A DNA stretch of 64,000 nt, taken from positions 5,824,001-5,888,000 of the forward strand of contig CM063261.1 in assembly GCA_032158295.1 (NCBI GenBank), in the 5' to 3' direction. The DNA is from Pycnopodia helianthoides. Its lineage: Eukaryota > Echinodermata > Asteroidea > Forcipulatida > Asteriidae. Positions within the stretch are counted from its first letter, which is position 1. Every line of letters starts with the position of its first letter. Position numbers and translations under genes: made by a program. A model generated the notes under the pieces. The model ran no database searches. It was not told where the DNA came from and saw only the letters and a list, made by a program, of their open reading frames with translations. Shown here in pieces: positions 40,133 to 51,821 of the stretch.

Positions 40133-43100
40133 GTATGTAAACATTAACTTCCTACCATGGTTAACACTTGCCAGTGAGTTGACCAATCATTTGGAAACCA
40201 TTCCAATGCACAGGTTATGTATGGAGTCACATGATGCTTAGATCAGATTGAGGCTGGTGTACTTTATTAATCACAAGGGCACAAGTGTGAATCGCATTGT
40301 TACATTTTTGTAAAATGCGCTATATAAGAACTAGTTCTTATTTTTGTTCTTAATATTATTATCATTCAAAACCTTGTGGATGATACTTACATGTAGTGGT
40401 CAAACAGAAGCTGGGTTGAATATTTAAATATATCACACTTTACAGAGTAGTGGTTAGCCTCATGGTTACACATTTCTTTGTCTGTATTTTACCACCCATT
40501 TGTCAATGTGCATGTGCTTACTACAACACAATATTGGCACATTGTCTGATCCTAGTGCAAAGATACAAGCTAAACATTTAATCATTTAGCAGAGTACAGA
40601 CACAAGAGGAAGATTGAACAAACCATAGCAACCTGTCTCTTCAGAAATTTGAAGTTGATACCTGTTTTATAGGAGGTATACACCAGCCACAATATTCTTC
40701 CTTCACTCTGATTTTTTGCCCTCAGAAAAAAATTGTTTTTAGATGCCTGAAAAGTCTATAAAAGCCTTTACCATATGTTTGTATGTAGGTCAGCCCTTGT
40801 ACTCAATAAAATTTTCCTACTTTAGATATGATGCATAATTACATCAGTAGATGCATCAATATTTGCTAAATTATCAAATACAGTGACAAGTATCAGAGAA
40901 TTGCACTCAACAAGTTTGCTTTACCAGAAACCCCCAAATAGCTTGTGGTTAGATTTTGTCTGTCCAATCATGTCCAATCCTAATTTTAACGTGACTTGTT
41001 TCTTGTTTGTGTCAGTATCTGATGGTGATGAGGCAGTGTCGGAGCCAACCCTTAACCCAACTGAGATCACGGTTCCTGAGCCCTCTGATGCTACCTACTA
41101 CGAGCACCCTTCAACTGTTGTCAGGTAACTAGCAGTTTGCAGCAGTATTTTCACTTGAGTTGTGATGTTTGAATTTTCAGCGTGGTGATATATTAAAATA
41201 AAGGACAATGGAAGGGTAACATTTATCCTGAATGAATTTATAATTTGATCTGAATTACAAATTTTAAGAAGACTCAAGACTCTAGAGATGAGAGTAGTTG
41301 TTTAATGTAATGGCAGTGTTTGATATGCAGTCCTTTGTGTATTTGATTAGTAATGGCACAGCTCATCTTGAGTCTCCTGAGACTACTCCAACCAAGGCTC
41401 CAGAGAGAGTTGAGGTTGGTCTTGAGATTACGAGAGACTCTCCGATAAGTGATGAGGTTGTTCAGCCCCCTGCTCCTGTCATGGAAGACCAAGAACCTGA
41501 CCCTGAGGAAGAGCAACCAGAACCTGAGGAACCTGTGGACAAAGGTAAGATACCATTAAGCCTGTGCAGATAGTTTCAATATCCACATTTCTGTAGAATG
41601 TAGTTGCAAACCGTAACTGCAAGTTTTTAAATGTCTGCCCTGACATGGATACATCTACCTATGAATAACCACGAATAGCTCTTCAGAGGTATGTACTTCC
41701 TCTTTTGGGGATAACAAGGGAACCACAGTGTATCCAAGTGTGCTTAAGATTACCTGACATGGTTGGCTTGGCCCAAGGTATCACAGAGTTTTGCCAGGGA
41801 CAGTTTGATATAAGGTTAACCCAACTTGGCTAATAAGGCACACATTTATGTTGTTTGTGTTACTGTTAAGACATGAGATATGAATGAAGGTACGATGACT
41901 TAAAGGTATTGTATACTTTTGGTAATGGCTCAATATCAGTGTCCATATCAATGTCGGCAAATAAATTGGGTATTTTAGTACGAAACTAAGTTCTAATTAT
42001 CTTATTGGTATTTTCACTTTTAGGTCCTAAAGTACCATCTTGGGCGGATCGGGCTAGGAGTGTGCCTACTGCCTCATCTAGTGCACCAGCAGCTACCTAT
42101 CAGCCAATGCAGGTACCCATCTTGTCTCTTTATCCTCGTTTGGTCCTGACTTTAAATACATTTAGTATTGCTTTATTTAGCAAGTCAGTTGACCCTTGTG
42201 TTGCATTGTGTAGTGTGCATTTAGGCCACGCCCTCGTTCGGAACAGACTCACCATATCTTTGAATACAATTTGACCTTTTAAGTAGCAGACTATGTACAG
42301 ACACATGTAACGTGAGTGCAAAGATTCAATATAAGTCATCACAAGCAGATGAATCTTGTGTAGAGTGGTTACTGATTTAATAATCAATGACCAAAGCTGT
42401 GGTGTCATTTTCAGGAAATTAAACCAGAAACAACAACACAAAAAGTGTCCTGGGTTCTCTATGTGCATTCCAAAATCCATGAGACCTGACACTTAACAAG
42501 GATCAAGCAGTCTTGGTGAAGTGCACCGGCACCGCAAACAGGCAGCGGGATTAAGAAATGTTATTCCATTTACAACCAAAATTGAAAATGATGCACTAAA
42601 CTATAACTCTACTAAAAAATGCTCTTGTCTGGCTGTTATAGAAAATACATACTGATTATTGTCTGCTCTCTATAGTCACAACCAGTTCCCATTCAGAAAC
42701 AGGCTGAACCTTCTTCTGCCTCCGTCAATGCTCCTGGTGTTGCTCCAAGAGGAAACACAGAACCCCTGCCCCAGCGAGAACAAAGAAGGGATAGAGATCG
42801 TGACCGTGAGAGAGAGCGGGAGAGAGGACGTCCTACTGGAGGGCGGAGACCAATGGAGGGTCCAGAGCTCGGCAATCGACCACGCCCATCACAGATTCCT
42901 GACAGTCATCAGTTATTTGTGGGTAACCTGCCCCAGGATGTCAATGATGAGGAGTTGAGAGAATTCTTCTCGGGTAAATTTGTTTGAATGTAAAAATAAT
43001 TTGTAATTAACCACTTCACCTCAGATGGCGTGTATACACACCAAAATTTGCTTACGGTTTATAAATTATAAATGGGGGGGCTGATGTGTAGATTCACATG

Positions 43101-45422
43101 GACATTATTGTGTAGCGTGCACAGCCTTGCTAGGCTTTGTTTCCTGCTTACAAAGAAGACGGATGGTACTGGAAATCAACCTGGAAATCTCCCTTTTCCC
43201 GGGGTTTCTGTGTATCCCTAATTTCAGACCTTTGTCCTTTGTTATACAATTGTGGCTTACAAGGATGGACAGGTTGTCACCATTGTTTTTCATTGTATCC
43301 GGCTCAATGGAAAGCAAATCCGATTGTTTCGAGATTCCAGCGTATCATTGCAGATTATCGGCCGTGAAGGCATTCTCATATTTTCTTAAAAGAGAACAAC
43401 AGATCCTGGTGCTTTGTTGTCTTTACTTTGTTGAGTCAGGGTTGCAATGTAACAAAGGAAAATGATCACTCCAGATGCTCTCTAATGTTCCAATAATGAT
43501 CCCATGAAGAGACACGTACAAGACTTTTGAATAGCAATGTGAAGTGGTTAAAAAGCATACAAGTCTCTCAACCCTTACATAGTGTTCCATTCATGTGATA
43601 GATTATAGAGGAGTTAGCTGATGCTTTGTTGTAATGCTCTTGTGTTTTGGTTACAGTGTATGGTACGGTTGTAGAGATGCGGATTAACAGGAGTACTGGA
43701 CCCAAGCCTCTGCCCTACTTTGGCTTCATCGTCTTCTCTGATCACGTCCCTGTGCAGAAGATCTTAGCTCTCAAGAGGAAAGGGGTATGTACATGTACTT
43801 TGTCTAGTAATTTGGAAACATTTTGAAAATTATCAAGAGTCTTCTATGGAGAAATTTTAAACGTAAGACAAACGCAGCACATGTGTCAATTTGTGTGACG
43901 AATTTGCTGTGCTTAAGATTTCAATTGAAATAATGTACAACTAGCCACTTAAGATGGTACACATTAGCGCTAGACGATATCACGATACTATCGCCACGAT
44001 ATGGGTTTGAGGAAAATATCGTTAACATCGATTTTAATTTTTGAAAATATCAAAATATCGTGGCTAAGATGATATTCTGAATATCATCGATATTGTATAT
44101 TATTTTCTAAATGTACAAAGAGTCCTTGTCCCGCAAACGGTTCCGAGTGATACCAAAATACAGATGGCAGGTTAGCGCGGCGTAAAGGCCAGTATGTTTA
44201 GGTCTAGATGCTGCAAACTCTGTATTGATTAAGGCATCATACGCTAAAAAGGGTGGGAACTGAAGACTCCGTTTACTGCTTTCAATCTAGCCATGGTGGT
44301 CTTTCTTCATGGTATAGCCAAAAGCAGGACGAGTGTGCTTTAGCAAAGGCTGATTGGCTGATTTCCATTTGGCCAATATTTATGGCTTTTCATCAGCACT
44401 GCCATCCCATAGTTTCCATCATGTTGATCCCGTAGATGTGCTATCTGCCAAGGGGATAAAGATACAGCATGTTGCTGTGGGAGTGAAGCAACATGGGGAA
44501 ATTCCCTTAGTGAGCAATCACTTTGTATTTGATGTCAATTATGAGCGAATCGGGTTAAAAGTTAAAGCATCAGCTTTTAGAGATCGCAACATTCAATCGT
44601 GGAGGTAGAAATCATGTAGAAAGCATGAAATAATGGAGTCGGAACCAGTGATAAAAAGCACACAAAATGTAAGGTTTTCTGTGTTTATTAATGTTAATTT
44701 AGTGATTTTGTATCCATTTACAGTCATGTCTTGTTTGTTTATTTAATTGCTCATTTCCTCCCTGGGGTAAAACTGTTTTTCTGCATTCGATTGAGTCATT
44801 GTCTAATTCTTTAGGGTACTTTCAATTTCAAAAATCTTTGCGATGTATCGTAAATATTTACCCAACAAAATATTGTATGTCAAATTTATGATATCGTCCA
44901 GCGCTAGTACACATAATTCCTGACTTAACATAAACTGTCATTTTATTTTTCTGTAAAATTCACCATCATATTTGCATTTTCCAAAAGGTAGTTGTATGGT
45001 GCATTTAGATTTGGACTAATTTGCTTTTCCAGAAACCAATGCTATATCAGTTCTGAATGCCTACTTAGTTGTGTTGAATTAAGGAGATAATTGCAAAGTA
45101 CATGTAGATACAGAATGTCATACTATGAAGATCAAAATCTCTGTATCTCTATACTGACACTGACAGTTGAGAAAGATCATGTTTTTGAGATTGTTTGTTT
45201 TTGAATGGTTTTGTGCAGCCCATCTTGCTTCGAGGTGAACATCGGCTAAATGTGGAGGAGAAGAAAGCCAGGGGTACAGAAGTGCGCCCTAGAAACACCA
45301 GGCCAGGAAGTGGTGGCCCACCAAGGGGTGGAGCCTCTGGAAGAGGTGGTCCTCGTGGTGGAATGGGAGGTGGAGTCAATAAAGGAGGTGGTCCTGGACG
45401 TGGCTACACCCCCCAACGTTAA
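37443..45422 (+). CDS. G3BP: G3BP / rasputin, stress-granule RNA-binding protein
   Basis: Ras-GAP SH3-binding-protein family: a cytoplasmic RNA-binding scaffold that nucleates stress granules. Ten exons: 37443-37633, 38038-38119, 39595-39696, 39961-40132, 41016-41124, 41351-41544, 42024-42112, 42676-42973, 43657-43784 and 45219-45422. All are GT-AG and in frame (523 codons with TAA, 522 residues). Domain order is an NTF2-like fold (about 42-168), an acidic and Pro-rich linker (170-345), an Arg/Asp/Glu tract (349-365), an RRM (391-471; RNP2 LFVGNL, RNP1 YFGFIVF) and an RGG/Gly-rich tail (about 485-522). The start MVM is shared with vertebrate G3BP, which supports the first ATG; an acceptor at 37432 shows an untranslated upstream exon exists. 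Odd feature: an extra 32 or so Ala/Pro/Ser-rich residues precede the NTF2 fold. Confidence 0.97.
37634..38037 (+). other. G3BP intron 1
   Basis: 404-bp intron, donor GTAATG, acceptor TGTGACAG. Nothing else seen in it. Confidence 0.7.
38120..39594 (+). other. G3BP intron 2
   Basis: 1.5-kb intron largely occupied by the truncated element at 38205-39065. The remainder is AT-rich with no other feature. Confidence 0.7.
38205..39065. mobile_element. 5'-truncated copy of the 43965-44906 hAT-like MITE (G3BP intron 2)
   Basis: Aligns with the 44-kb element from CCAAAATACAGATGGCAGG onward, through TGATTAAGGCAT, CCAAAAGCAGG, GGAAATTCCCTTA and TTAATTCAGTGATTTTGTAT, to a final GCGCTA. The left terminus and about 190 bp are missing. 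The two copies are in the same orientation in different introns of one gene. Confidence 0.75.
40133..41015 (+). other. G3BP intron 4
   Basis: 883-bp intron with donor GTATGT and acceptor GTGTCAG. No repeat or ncRNA recognised. Confidence 0.65.
41016..42112 (+). CDS. G3BP: G3BP exons 5-7: acidic and proline-rich linker
   Basis: Exon 5 (41016-41124): [20 protein letters not shown], then YYEHPSTVV. Exon 6 (41351-41544): many EP/PE pairs, e.g. [17 protein letters not shown]. Exon 7 (42024-42112): [13 protein letters not shown], which matches the conserved F/WSWA-type segment of the family. The exon-6 acceptor (TTTGATTAG) is chosen by frame: the better-looking GCAG 20 bases upstream gives an immediate stop. 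Confidence 0.88.
41545..42023 (+). other. G3BP intron 6 with a MITE end
   Basis: At 41901-41960 it holds a lone TTAAAGG-family terminus (TTAAAGGTATTGTATACTTT, then TGGTAATGGCTCA), the same left end as the 56.4-kb element. It stands about 65-120 bp before the exon-7 acceptor. Confidence 0.6.
42113..42675 (+). other. G3BP intron 7
   Basis: 563-bp intron, donor GTACCC, acceptor CTCTATAG. Nothing further supported. Confidence 0.65.
42676..45422 (+). CDS. G3BP: G3BP exons 8-10: RRM and RGG tail
   Basis: Exon 8 (42676-42973) carries [16 protein letters not shown] and the first half of the RRM ([12 protein letters not shown]...ELREFFS). Exon 9 (43657-43784) carries [11 protein letters not shown] and RNP1 ([10 protein letters not shown]). 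Exon 10 (45219-45422) completes the RRM ([12 protein letters not shown]) and encodes [19 protein letters not shown] then GYTPQR and TAA. The RRM and RGG box bind RNA; RGG arginines are methylation targets in the family. Confidence 0.96.
43090..43420. repeat. Dispersed repeat in G3BP intron 8, related to 33160-33440
   Basis: Collinear short matches with the 33-kb copy (GTGCACAGCC, GCTTTGTTTCCT, GGTACTGGAAAT, GAAATCTCCC, GTGTATCC, GAGATTCCAGCGTATCATTG). The long plus-strand frames across it are not gene-like. Class unknown; no termini identified. Confidence 0.55.
43785..45218 (+). other. G3BP intron 9
   Basis: 1.43 kb, the intron that splits the RRM between RNP1 and its last strand. Two thirds is the 942-bp hAT-like element. 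Confidence 0.75.
43965..44906. mobile_element. 942-bp hAT-like MITE with exact 8-bp target duplication (G3BP intron 9)
   Basis: Termini TAGCGCTAGACGATATCA and TGATATCGTCCAGCGCTA are inverted copies with one mismatch in 18. They are flanked on both sides by GTACACAT (43957-43964 and 44907-44914), an exact 8-bp direct repeat diagnostic of hAT-type integration. Sub-terminal CGATAT motifs are repeated. No transposase frame, hence non-autonomous. Orientation was not assigned. Confidence 0.88.
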
Positions 45423-46690
45423 TGGCATAGGCTTTATGTGTGTTGGTGTTGACTGACTGACTGACTGGGCCAAAATGGAAACAGGATGGATGAACAAGTG
45501 GAACAAATAACATACACCAAATAGCAAACCTCACTTTTGCGTAGTTGCATTCAGTTGCTTTTACCATTCACTATGCAAAAGAGTTTATATCTGTTCAAAC
45601 TACATGTACAATATAAATCAATATTCTGGAAAACAATCCGTTTTGATTTTGGCCCATTGTTGAAGGATTAGAATTTTTGTGATATTAAGTAATTACATCA
45701 CTGTATGCAATTCTGAAGGCACTACTAAATATTAGATACAAAGTGTTGTCTAGTTGTGTTTCTCACATTGAAAAAAATCCAAACAGATTTAAAACATTTT
45801 TATTTTAGAAGCTTTTCTTTGAGTTTCTCATGTAAAATTTATTATGATAAACTCCCTCAACACTACATATCCATGCCCATGGATTGTACATGTATTACAG
45901 TGCCTTCTTTATCATTGAGTATTTCTTAGAAATCTTCAAGATTCTATGAATATATTTATACAAGATATTTATACATTCAGAGGTCACTGATGATTTTGCA
46001 GATGAATAATTTTGAACAGGGACAAAGGATTGGTTACAAAACTTCAGTATTTATAAATAGAAACAGGTGTATCAGTTTGGGGATCTCATATCGGATGTTT
46101 CATTCAGTTTTTTGGGGGAAAAACTTTTAATGCAAAATCTGAAGTCTTCGCCGAATGTAACATACCTTGCAGTGCTTTGTCTTGCTTACACTATTTTAAT
46201 GCAATTTATGAGAACCACTTATGTTCAGAGAGAGCATTGTGTTTTTGCTCATATTATTGTGCATTCAGAATTGCATGCCTTAAAGTACACTAGAACCCTA
46301 TCATATTGTGGATTTCTGTTCTCTTTTGTACATGCTGTACTGTTTTCAGCACAGTTGTTAGATAGTGATAAAAAAAATTTTTTTTGTGTTCATTCCTGAC
46401 AAATACATTTTTCTAGCAAAAGAGGAGTTTTCTGCACCTGCAGATTTCTAAAAGACATTCTGTTACTTGTAAGGCTTTTTAAAGCAACATTAAAGTAAAA
46501 ACTAAAACAGTTTCTGCAAAATCCAATGGTTTGATTGGGATTCACTTGAACAGCGCAGTTGCTCACAAGAATTCAGGATGAATTTATAGTACAGTGATCG
46601 TGTCAAAATTGTCAGGAATATGTTTGTTTTTTTGTTTTTTTGTTATTTTTTTATTATAAAAAATTAATAAAAATGCATGTTAACTTTGTT
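45423..46690 (+). other. G3BP 3'UTR
   Basis: Follows the TAA at 45420-45422. AT-rich, with a short (TGAC)n run right after the stop (about 45450-45466). No ORF of interest; the right limit is set by the candidate poly(A) signal. Confidence 0.55.
46666..46671 (+). terminator. Candidate poly(A) signal of G3BP
   Basis: AATAAA within TTAATAAAAATG, preceded by long T-rich runs, 1.24 kb after the stop codon at 45422. It is the first canonical hexamer noted in the 3'UTR. Further AATAAA at 48509-48514 and near 49117 could give longer isoforms. Confidence 0.5.
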
Positions 46691-49600
46691 CTTGAACTAT
46701 AAGTGAGATGGGTTGGTTTGGTTACTTGCACTACTGTCATAGACAAAACGATGCTGGAATAAGTAGGTGGGATAAGTTTTTTTCAGAACTTGTTAAGGAG
46801 CAATTGTTAAGCAGATACTTTCAAGCATGCTGTCATCGTTATAGCAGTCAATCTATTATTAACAGATCCACTAAAAAAAGTATATTTTTGATGTTTTGCA
46901 TGCTACTGAAATTAACCAAGTCAACCTTACACAACCAACATGTGATGTGTGTGCACTTGAGACACTTTCAGCTGTTTATCAGCTATAAAGTGTATGTACA
47001 GTATCTTCAGTTTCTTAGAACCCAAAGTTGAAAGTTTATATTAAGGTACACAAATGACAAGATCGACGGGGTAGAATTTGTTATCAGAGGGGACTTGTGT
47101 TGATACAGACTGAATATTAAGAGTGAATGGACTGTGGACAAGGGGTATATCATCCAATAACCTTACAGGGAAGATATAACATTGCTGTAAGATTCTGGTC
47201 AGTTCATACTTGTTCAGAAGTCGTCGTCTTCAATGATTTCTTCGACTGAAACAAGCACATTTTTGCAATAGTTATGAAACAATTTGAGACCCAAGCTGTT
47301 TTACAAAGCCTGTTGCTTTGTAATTATTTATTAACGATTATGAATACTAGAGAATTGAAAAAGGCAAGATTAAAACTGTTGCGTGTTGTATCTTCCCCTG
47401 TAAGGTGATTTAAATATTCAGCTCATACAAAGCATTTTTAAGTATATATTTGGAAGGTTTTGTTTCTCTTCTGATTTCTATGCTGGCAAGGATTTCCTTG
47501 ATCTAGAGTTATTTTGTAATGATGAAGTGTAATGTATTTCTGGTGCTTAGAAAATGGAGTGTGAAGAAAACTGCAGGGGAAGAGTGAGAGGGAAATGAGC
47601 AAGGTATTAGGTTGCTCTTTGCCTCCAATTGCCGGTTAGGATTGGGATCTATAAATGAATTTGCTGGTTGGGATGGGGAAAGTAACTAAGTGTTTAAATC
47701 CTAAACATCAAAGGGATAGCAGGGTTCATGGTAAACCCAATGGGATGTATTATGGGCTGAGTTGAACAAGTTGGGATATTGTTTCTGTGGTAGCATTTTT
47801 GCAGTCAAATATAAGTTAAACGGTTTTTTCTATTTCGGGAAAGGATGGGGTTTTGTAAGGGGCTGGGAAATTGAAGTCGACTGGGCATGGACATTTGCAC
47901 TTTTATTAGGTTCAAACTTTCAGCTATAGAACCAAGTTTGCTGGAACAGTTATGAACTGCCAACTTATTTTGCACAGGAGGGCAGCAAACAAAATGACAC
48001 ATGACTTGGTCCTGTTGGAGGGGTTCACATGGGACTTTGTCAAGTTTTAGCCTGTTGCAGGTCTGTTAATAATACTGTCAACAGGGAACACAATCAGGAT
48101 TGGTCTTGAAAAACAAACACATTTTGTATAAAAAAAGAAGAGTAATTTTTTGTTAGGTATTGAAGTGACAATTGAAGAGGAGAAAGTGAAGTCATTACTC
48201 AATGACTGTGTTTGTCCGTTAAGGTGTGGTACCTTGTCACACAGATGTTGCTGGATTTGTTATTTATACACCCATTGTAGTTGCACTCTAAACCTTGAAC
48301 TGTTCTACAGGTTGTATGTGGACGTGTCTTGGGATTATGTTGACTCTGTTCTCAAGAGAGTTCTTGGGTTGGTGAAAGCCTTTTGCTTCGTGGAAAAGGA
48401 ACATTTGATTGATGAAAATCAATCAAATGACTGAAGTTTTCACAGTTTCCATCTGTTGTGTCAGTTATGGCAGTGTGAAAATTGAATTAAGAACACACCA
48501 CGCAGCAAAATAAACATGTACTTTGTGAACTAACGGCGTTGGATTGAATTTATCAAGCTCTTAAAAAAGCTGCAAACAAAAACGAAAACCACCAATAATG
48601 AAAACTTTCTTGATACAGGGTTAAGATCTCTGAGGTATGTCAGACATTAGTCTGTGTTGTCACTCTACCAAAGTAACATAAAACTGTAAATGTTTGTTTG
48701 TTTGTTGTTTGTACTGGTTTAGTATACCGTTTAATTTAGAAGGGGTAATTAAAAAGCTAGCTGCACTTGTCTGTTTTGACTGCACTTTGACAGTACAGTA
48801 AAGTACGTTCTAAAGTTACTCCACTAGTGTCTTCTTACTGAGAGGGGTCATTGGAATGGAAGACAATGAGTACCACTAACAAAGTAAACATTTATTTCAA
48901 CTGAAGTTCATATCAATACATGTATGGGTTTTAGTGAATCACTTGTGGATTGACAATGCTGACTCAAAATGTAATAGTTTACTTTGCAGCATTCAGGATC
49001 AATGAAAAACATATTGTGAATTTTTAGTCACTTTTCCTACAAACCATAAGACCATTTTTGTCAACTCATGAAAAATGTCAAACAATTAGTGCAGCTGGCT
49101 TAAACGAGAAATGTAAAAATAAAGTGTTGTTTCTTTAATTTGATGGTCTGTTGTACTGCACTGGGAAAATAGAACAGTGAAATCATGGCTGGATAAACTT
49201 ATCCACACAAACATCTTGTACAACAGTGGAAATGATTGGTCAAGAGTTGAATTTGTTTCTAGCGTTAGCCAATTAACTATAGCAACATCAACGGATGTTG
49301 GTTGCATCGAGTACACCTAGTACGACATTGATTGGTCTAGTGTTAGCAGTTTTATGGCCCTAGCCAATCAACACCACTGTTGGATAAACCTTTGTCAATT
49401 AAGATTGATCAATTGTTGAAGTGATGTTTTGTCCCATGGTTTTCGTGACGATATTTAGACCAGTTGACGTTAACGTAATGTTGAAGCTCAAAGTTCCGAT
49501 TGGGCTCAGTCTGTAAGTTGTTTTTAAGAAAAATAGGGAAGAATAAGCTAAGTCTTATTGTTTTCGTTACAATTTGAGAAGCACAGAATCTCCCAGCTAG

Positions 49601-51432
49601 ATCCTTCTGCAGTCTTGATCAGGGTGAGGCGTTTGCCAACACGTTATCTGACATTCGTAATTGTACGTTGAAAATTTCTTTAACATTATTAAACGAAAAA
49701 AAAATAATTCGGGAGAAAATGTTGGCAGCGAAAATAAGATACTAAGTTTTCCTACATTTTCGTCATGACATTCCGTGCTTAATCATTACTGAATATGTAA
49801 TAGACCAAGCATTGTTCCCCTTCTGATGGTGGATGCCTCAACCTCTGCCCGTTAGTTTAATCAAATTAGTTTCAAAATTTTCAATTTTTTTCCCCTGTTA
49901 AAATCCCAACATCTTGTCGATAGTCATTATTATATGTTACCCAAGATTTACGTTTTTCCCAAGTCCCACAGATGCTTTTGAAAAAAGGTCCTGTTATAAA
50001 GAACACTGGACGCCCCCATTTGTTTCAATTCAGTGTCGTGATTCCAACTAAACGTTTGGGGGAGATTATAAGATGTTGACGTGAGCCTGGTGCTGGTTTT
50101 TGGAATGGTTGACCCCTGACCTAATCAATATGTTGATGTCACTGAATTTACAAGTTCTCTATAGGAATCATTCAGTTAAAGGTATCTGTATTTTCAAAAT
50201 TCAGATTTTCCTCTTGTCATTCGAGACACTGTTTGAAAACAGTTTGACCAAATTTTCTTAAATACTTCTCAAGCAAAATGTTATTGAAAATGTATAACTG
50301 ATAATGAGAAATTTTGGAAACCTTTAATTTGCATTTATATGAAGAAAACTCTGGAGATTCACAATTTCACTTTACCTGGAATCCCCATATTGTCTCTTAA
50401 AATGTTTAAGGTTGTCATCTTTAACTTGGTGTCAAACATAATTTGGTCCATCAGAGAAATTGCCCACGTTAGTTATCGGGACAAACTTCCTCAAACCAGC
50501 AGCCATTGGAGTGGAAGGGCTTTGTAGAACCTTTATATGACATGTAATGCCATACGTGCTTTACTGAGTTGCGAATAGTATAATAAAAACAAAGGTTCTG
50601 TAGACATCCATTATGAATTGCGTTATGATTGTTTGATTAGTTTGAAGTGTGTTTGTGTTTTAATCATCTTGACGGGTATCCTGCCAAATGTCATCATGTA
50701 CCAGTTGCCGTCCATTGTTCGAGTTTTATTTATGTGATTTTCTTAGCAATGACTGTACTGGTATAAATTGTAGTGTAATTTGACAAATTTCAACGAAGCA
50801 GACATTTCTAGCCTCTACTCATGCCATTTTATTTATGGAGTATTGTATATTGACCCTATGTACATGACGTTATCACACATACATGTACATGTTATGGTCT
50901 TCATCTTGGGAATACGATTCCTTGGTCTTACCACAGTATGCATTCATAGGTAACAGATGGAACTCGTGGCTATACATTAAATATTATAGAGCCCCGAAGG
51001 TGAGAGATGATGAACTCGTGCTTCGAGTAATGTGTACTGGACGCCATTTCAGCAAGCAACTCTTTTAAAGCAACAATACTAATTTAGATCCATGCAGACA
51101 AAGACCATTACAATCAATGATACAACAAAACACATGCTTGCTGAAATGGCACCCATGCATATGTCATGCCCCAGTTCCCATCTTGAGCCTTCGGCGTTAA
51201 TCTTTGCTATACTTGTATTTTGACTCCAAATTAATGGTCGAGTAGGTACAGACAGTAGTCGCGTATGACGTCAGTGTATAGGCGCCTTTGGATTAACGTG
51301 GGATTGAGCTGTGTGCAGTTAGGGTCAAGTATTTACCCACGGAGTAAAAACCGCTATTCTTGAACTAAAAAAACATTTGTTTTGATCAGTCTTAAAGTTG
51401 ACGATTAAACACACGTCTCCAAACTATATAGC
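46691..51432. other. Gene-poor region downstream of G3BP
   Basis: No domain or exon chain recognised on either strand. Open frames of 60-107 codons have composition like the intergenic background. Possible distal poly(A) signals of G3BP lie in its left part. Confidence 0.45.
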
Positions 51433-51821
51433 TTAAAGGCACAGTACACGTTTGGTAATTGGAGCCTACTGATTGTGTTCATCCGATATAAATGTAGGTA
51501 CATACAATAAAACTAACCTGTACAAATTTCACTTCAAAAGGTGGTCGCGTTTTTGAGATATCACCGAAAAACCGGAGTGAATATTTCCACGCAGGAAGAA
51601 TATTCCCCATAGAATACACAGTCTGAGAACCGTTTCTGACGAAACGCTTCTCAGATTCAAATTGGGGGAATAAAAAGCGATATATTTTCCATAACCGTAG
51701 TACTTCGAAGTTAAAAGTTTTAAAATTCATTATACTAACCAAAGCTGCTGTCCTCTTACCAAGTAAGTTTTTATTGTCATAAATTTTCAGAGTCATTACC
51801 AAACGTGTACTGTGCCTTTAA
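51433..51821. mobile_element. MITE with 27-bp perfect terminal inverted repeats
   Basis: The two ends, beginning TTAAAGGCACAGTACACG and reaching GTTTGGTAAT, are identical over 27 bp in inverted orientation. Body shared with the 15.9- and 35.6-kb elements (TTCAAAAGGTGG, TTTTTGAGATATC, GCAGGAAGAAT, TCTCAGATT). The best-preserved member of its group in the window, 389 bp. Confidence 0.85.
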
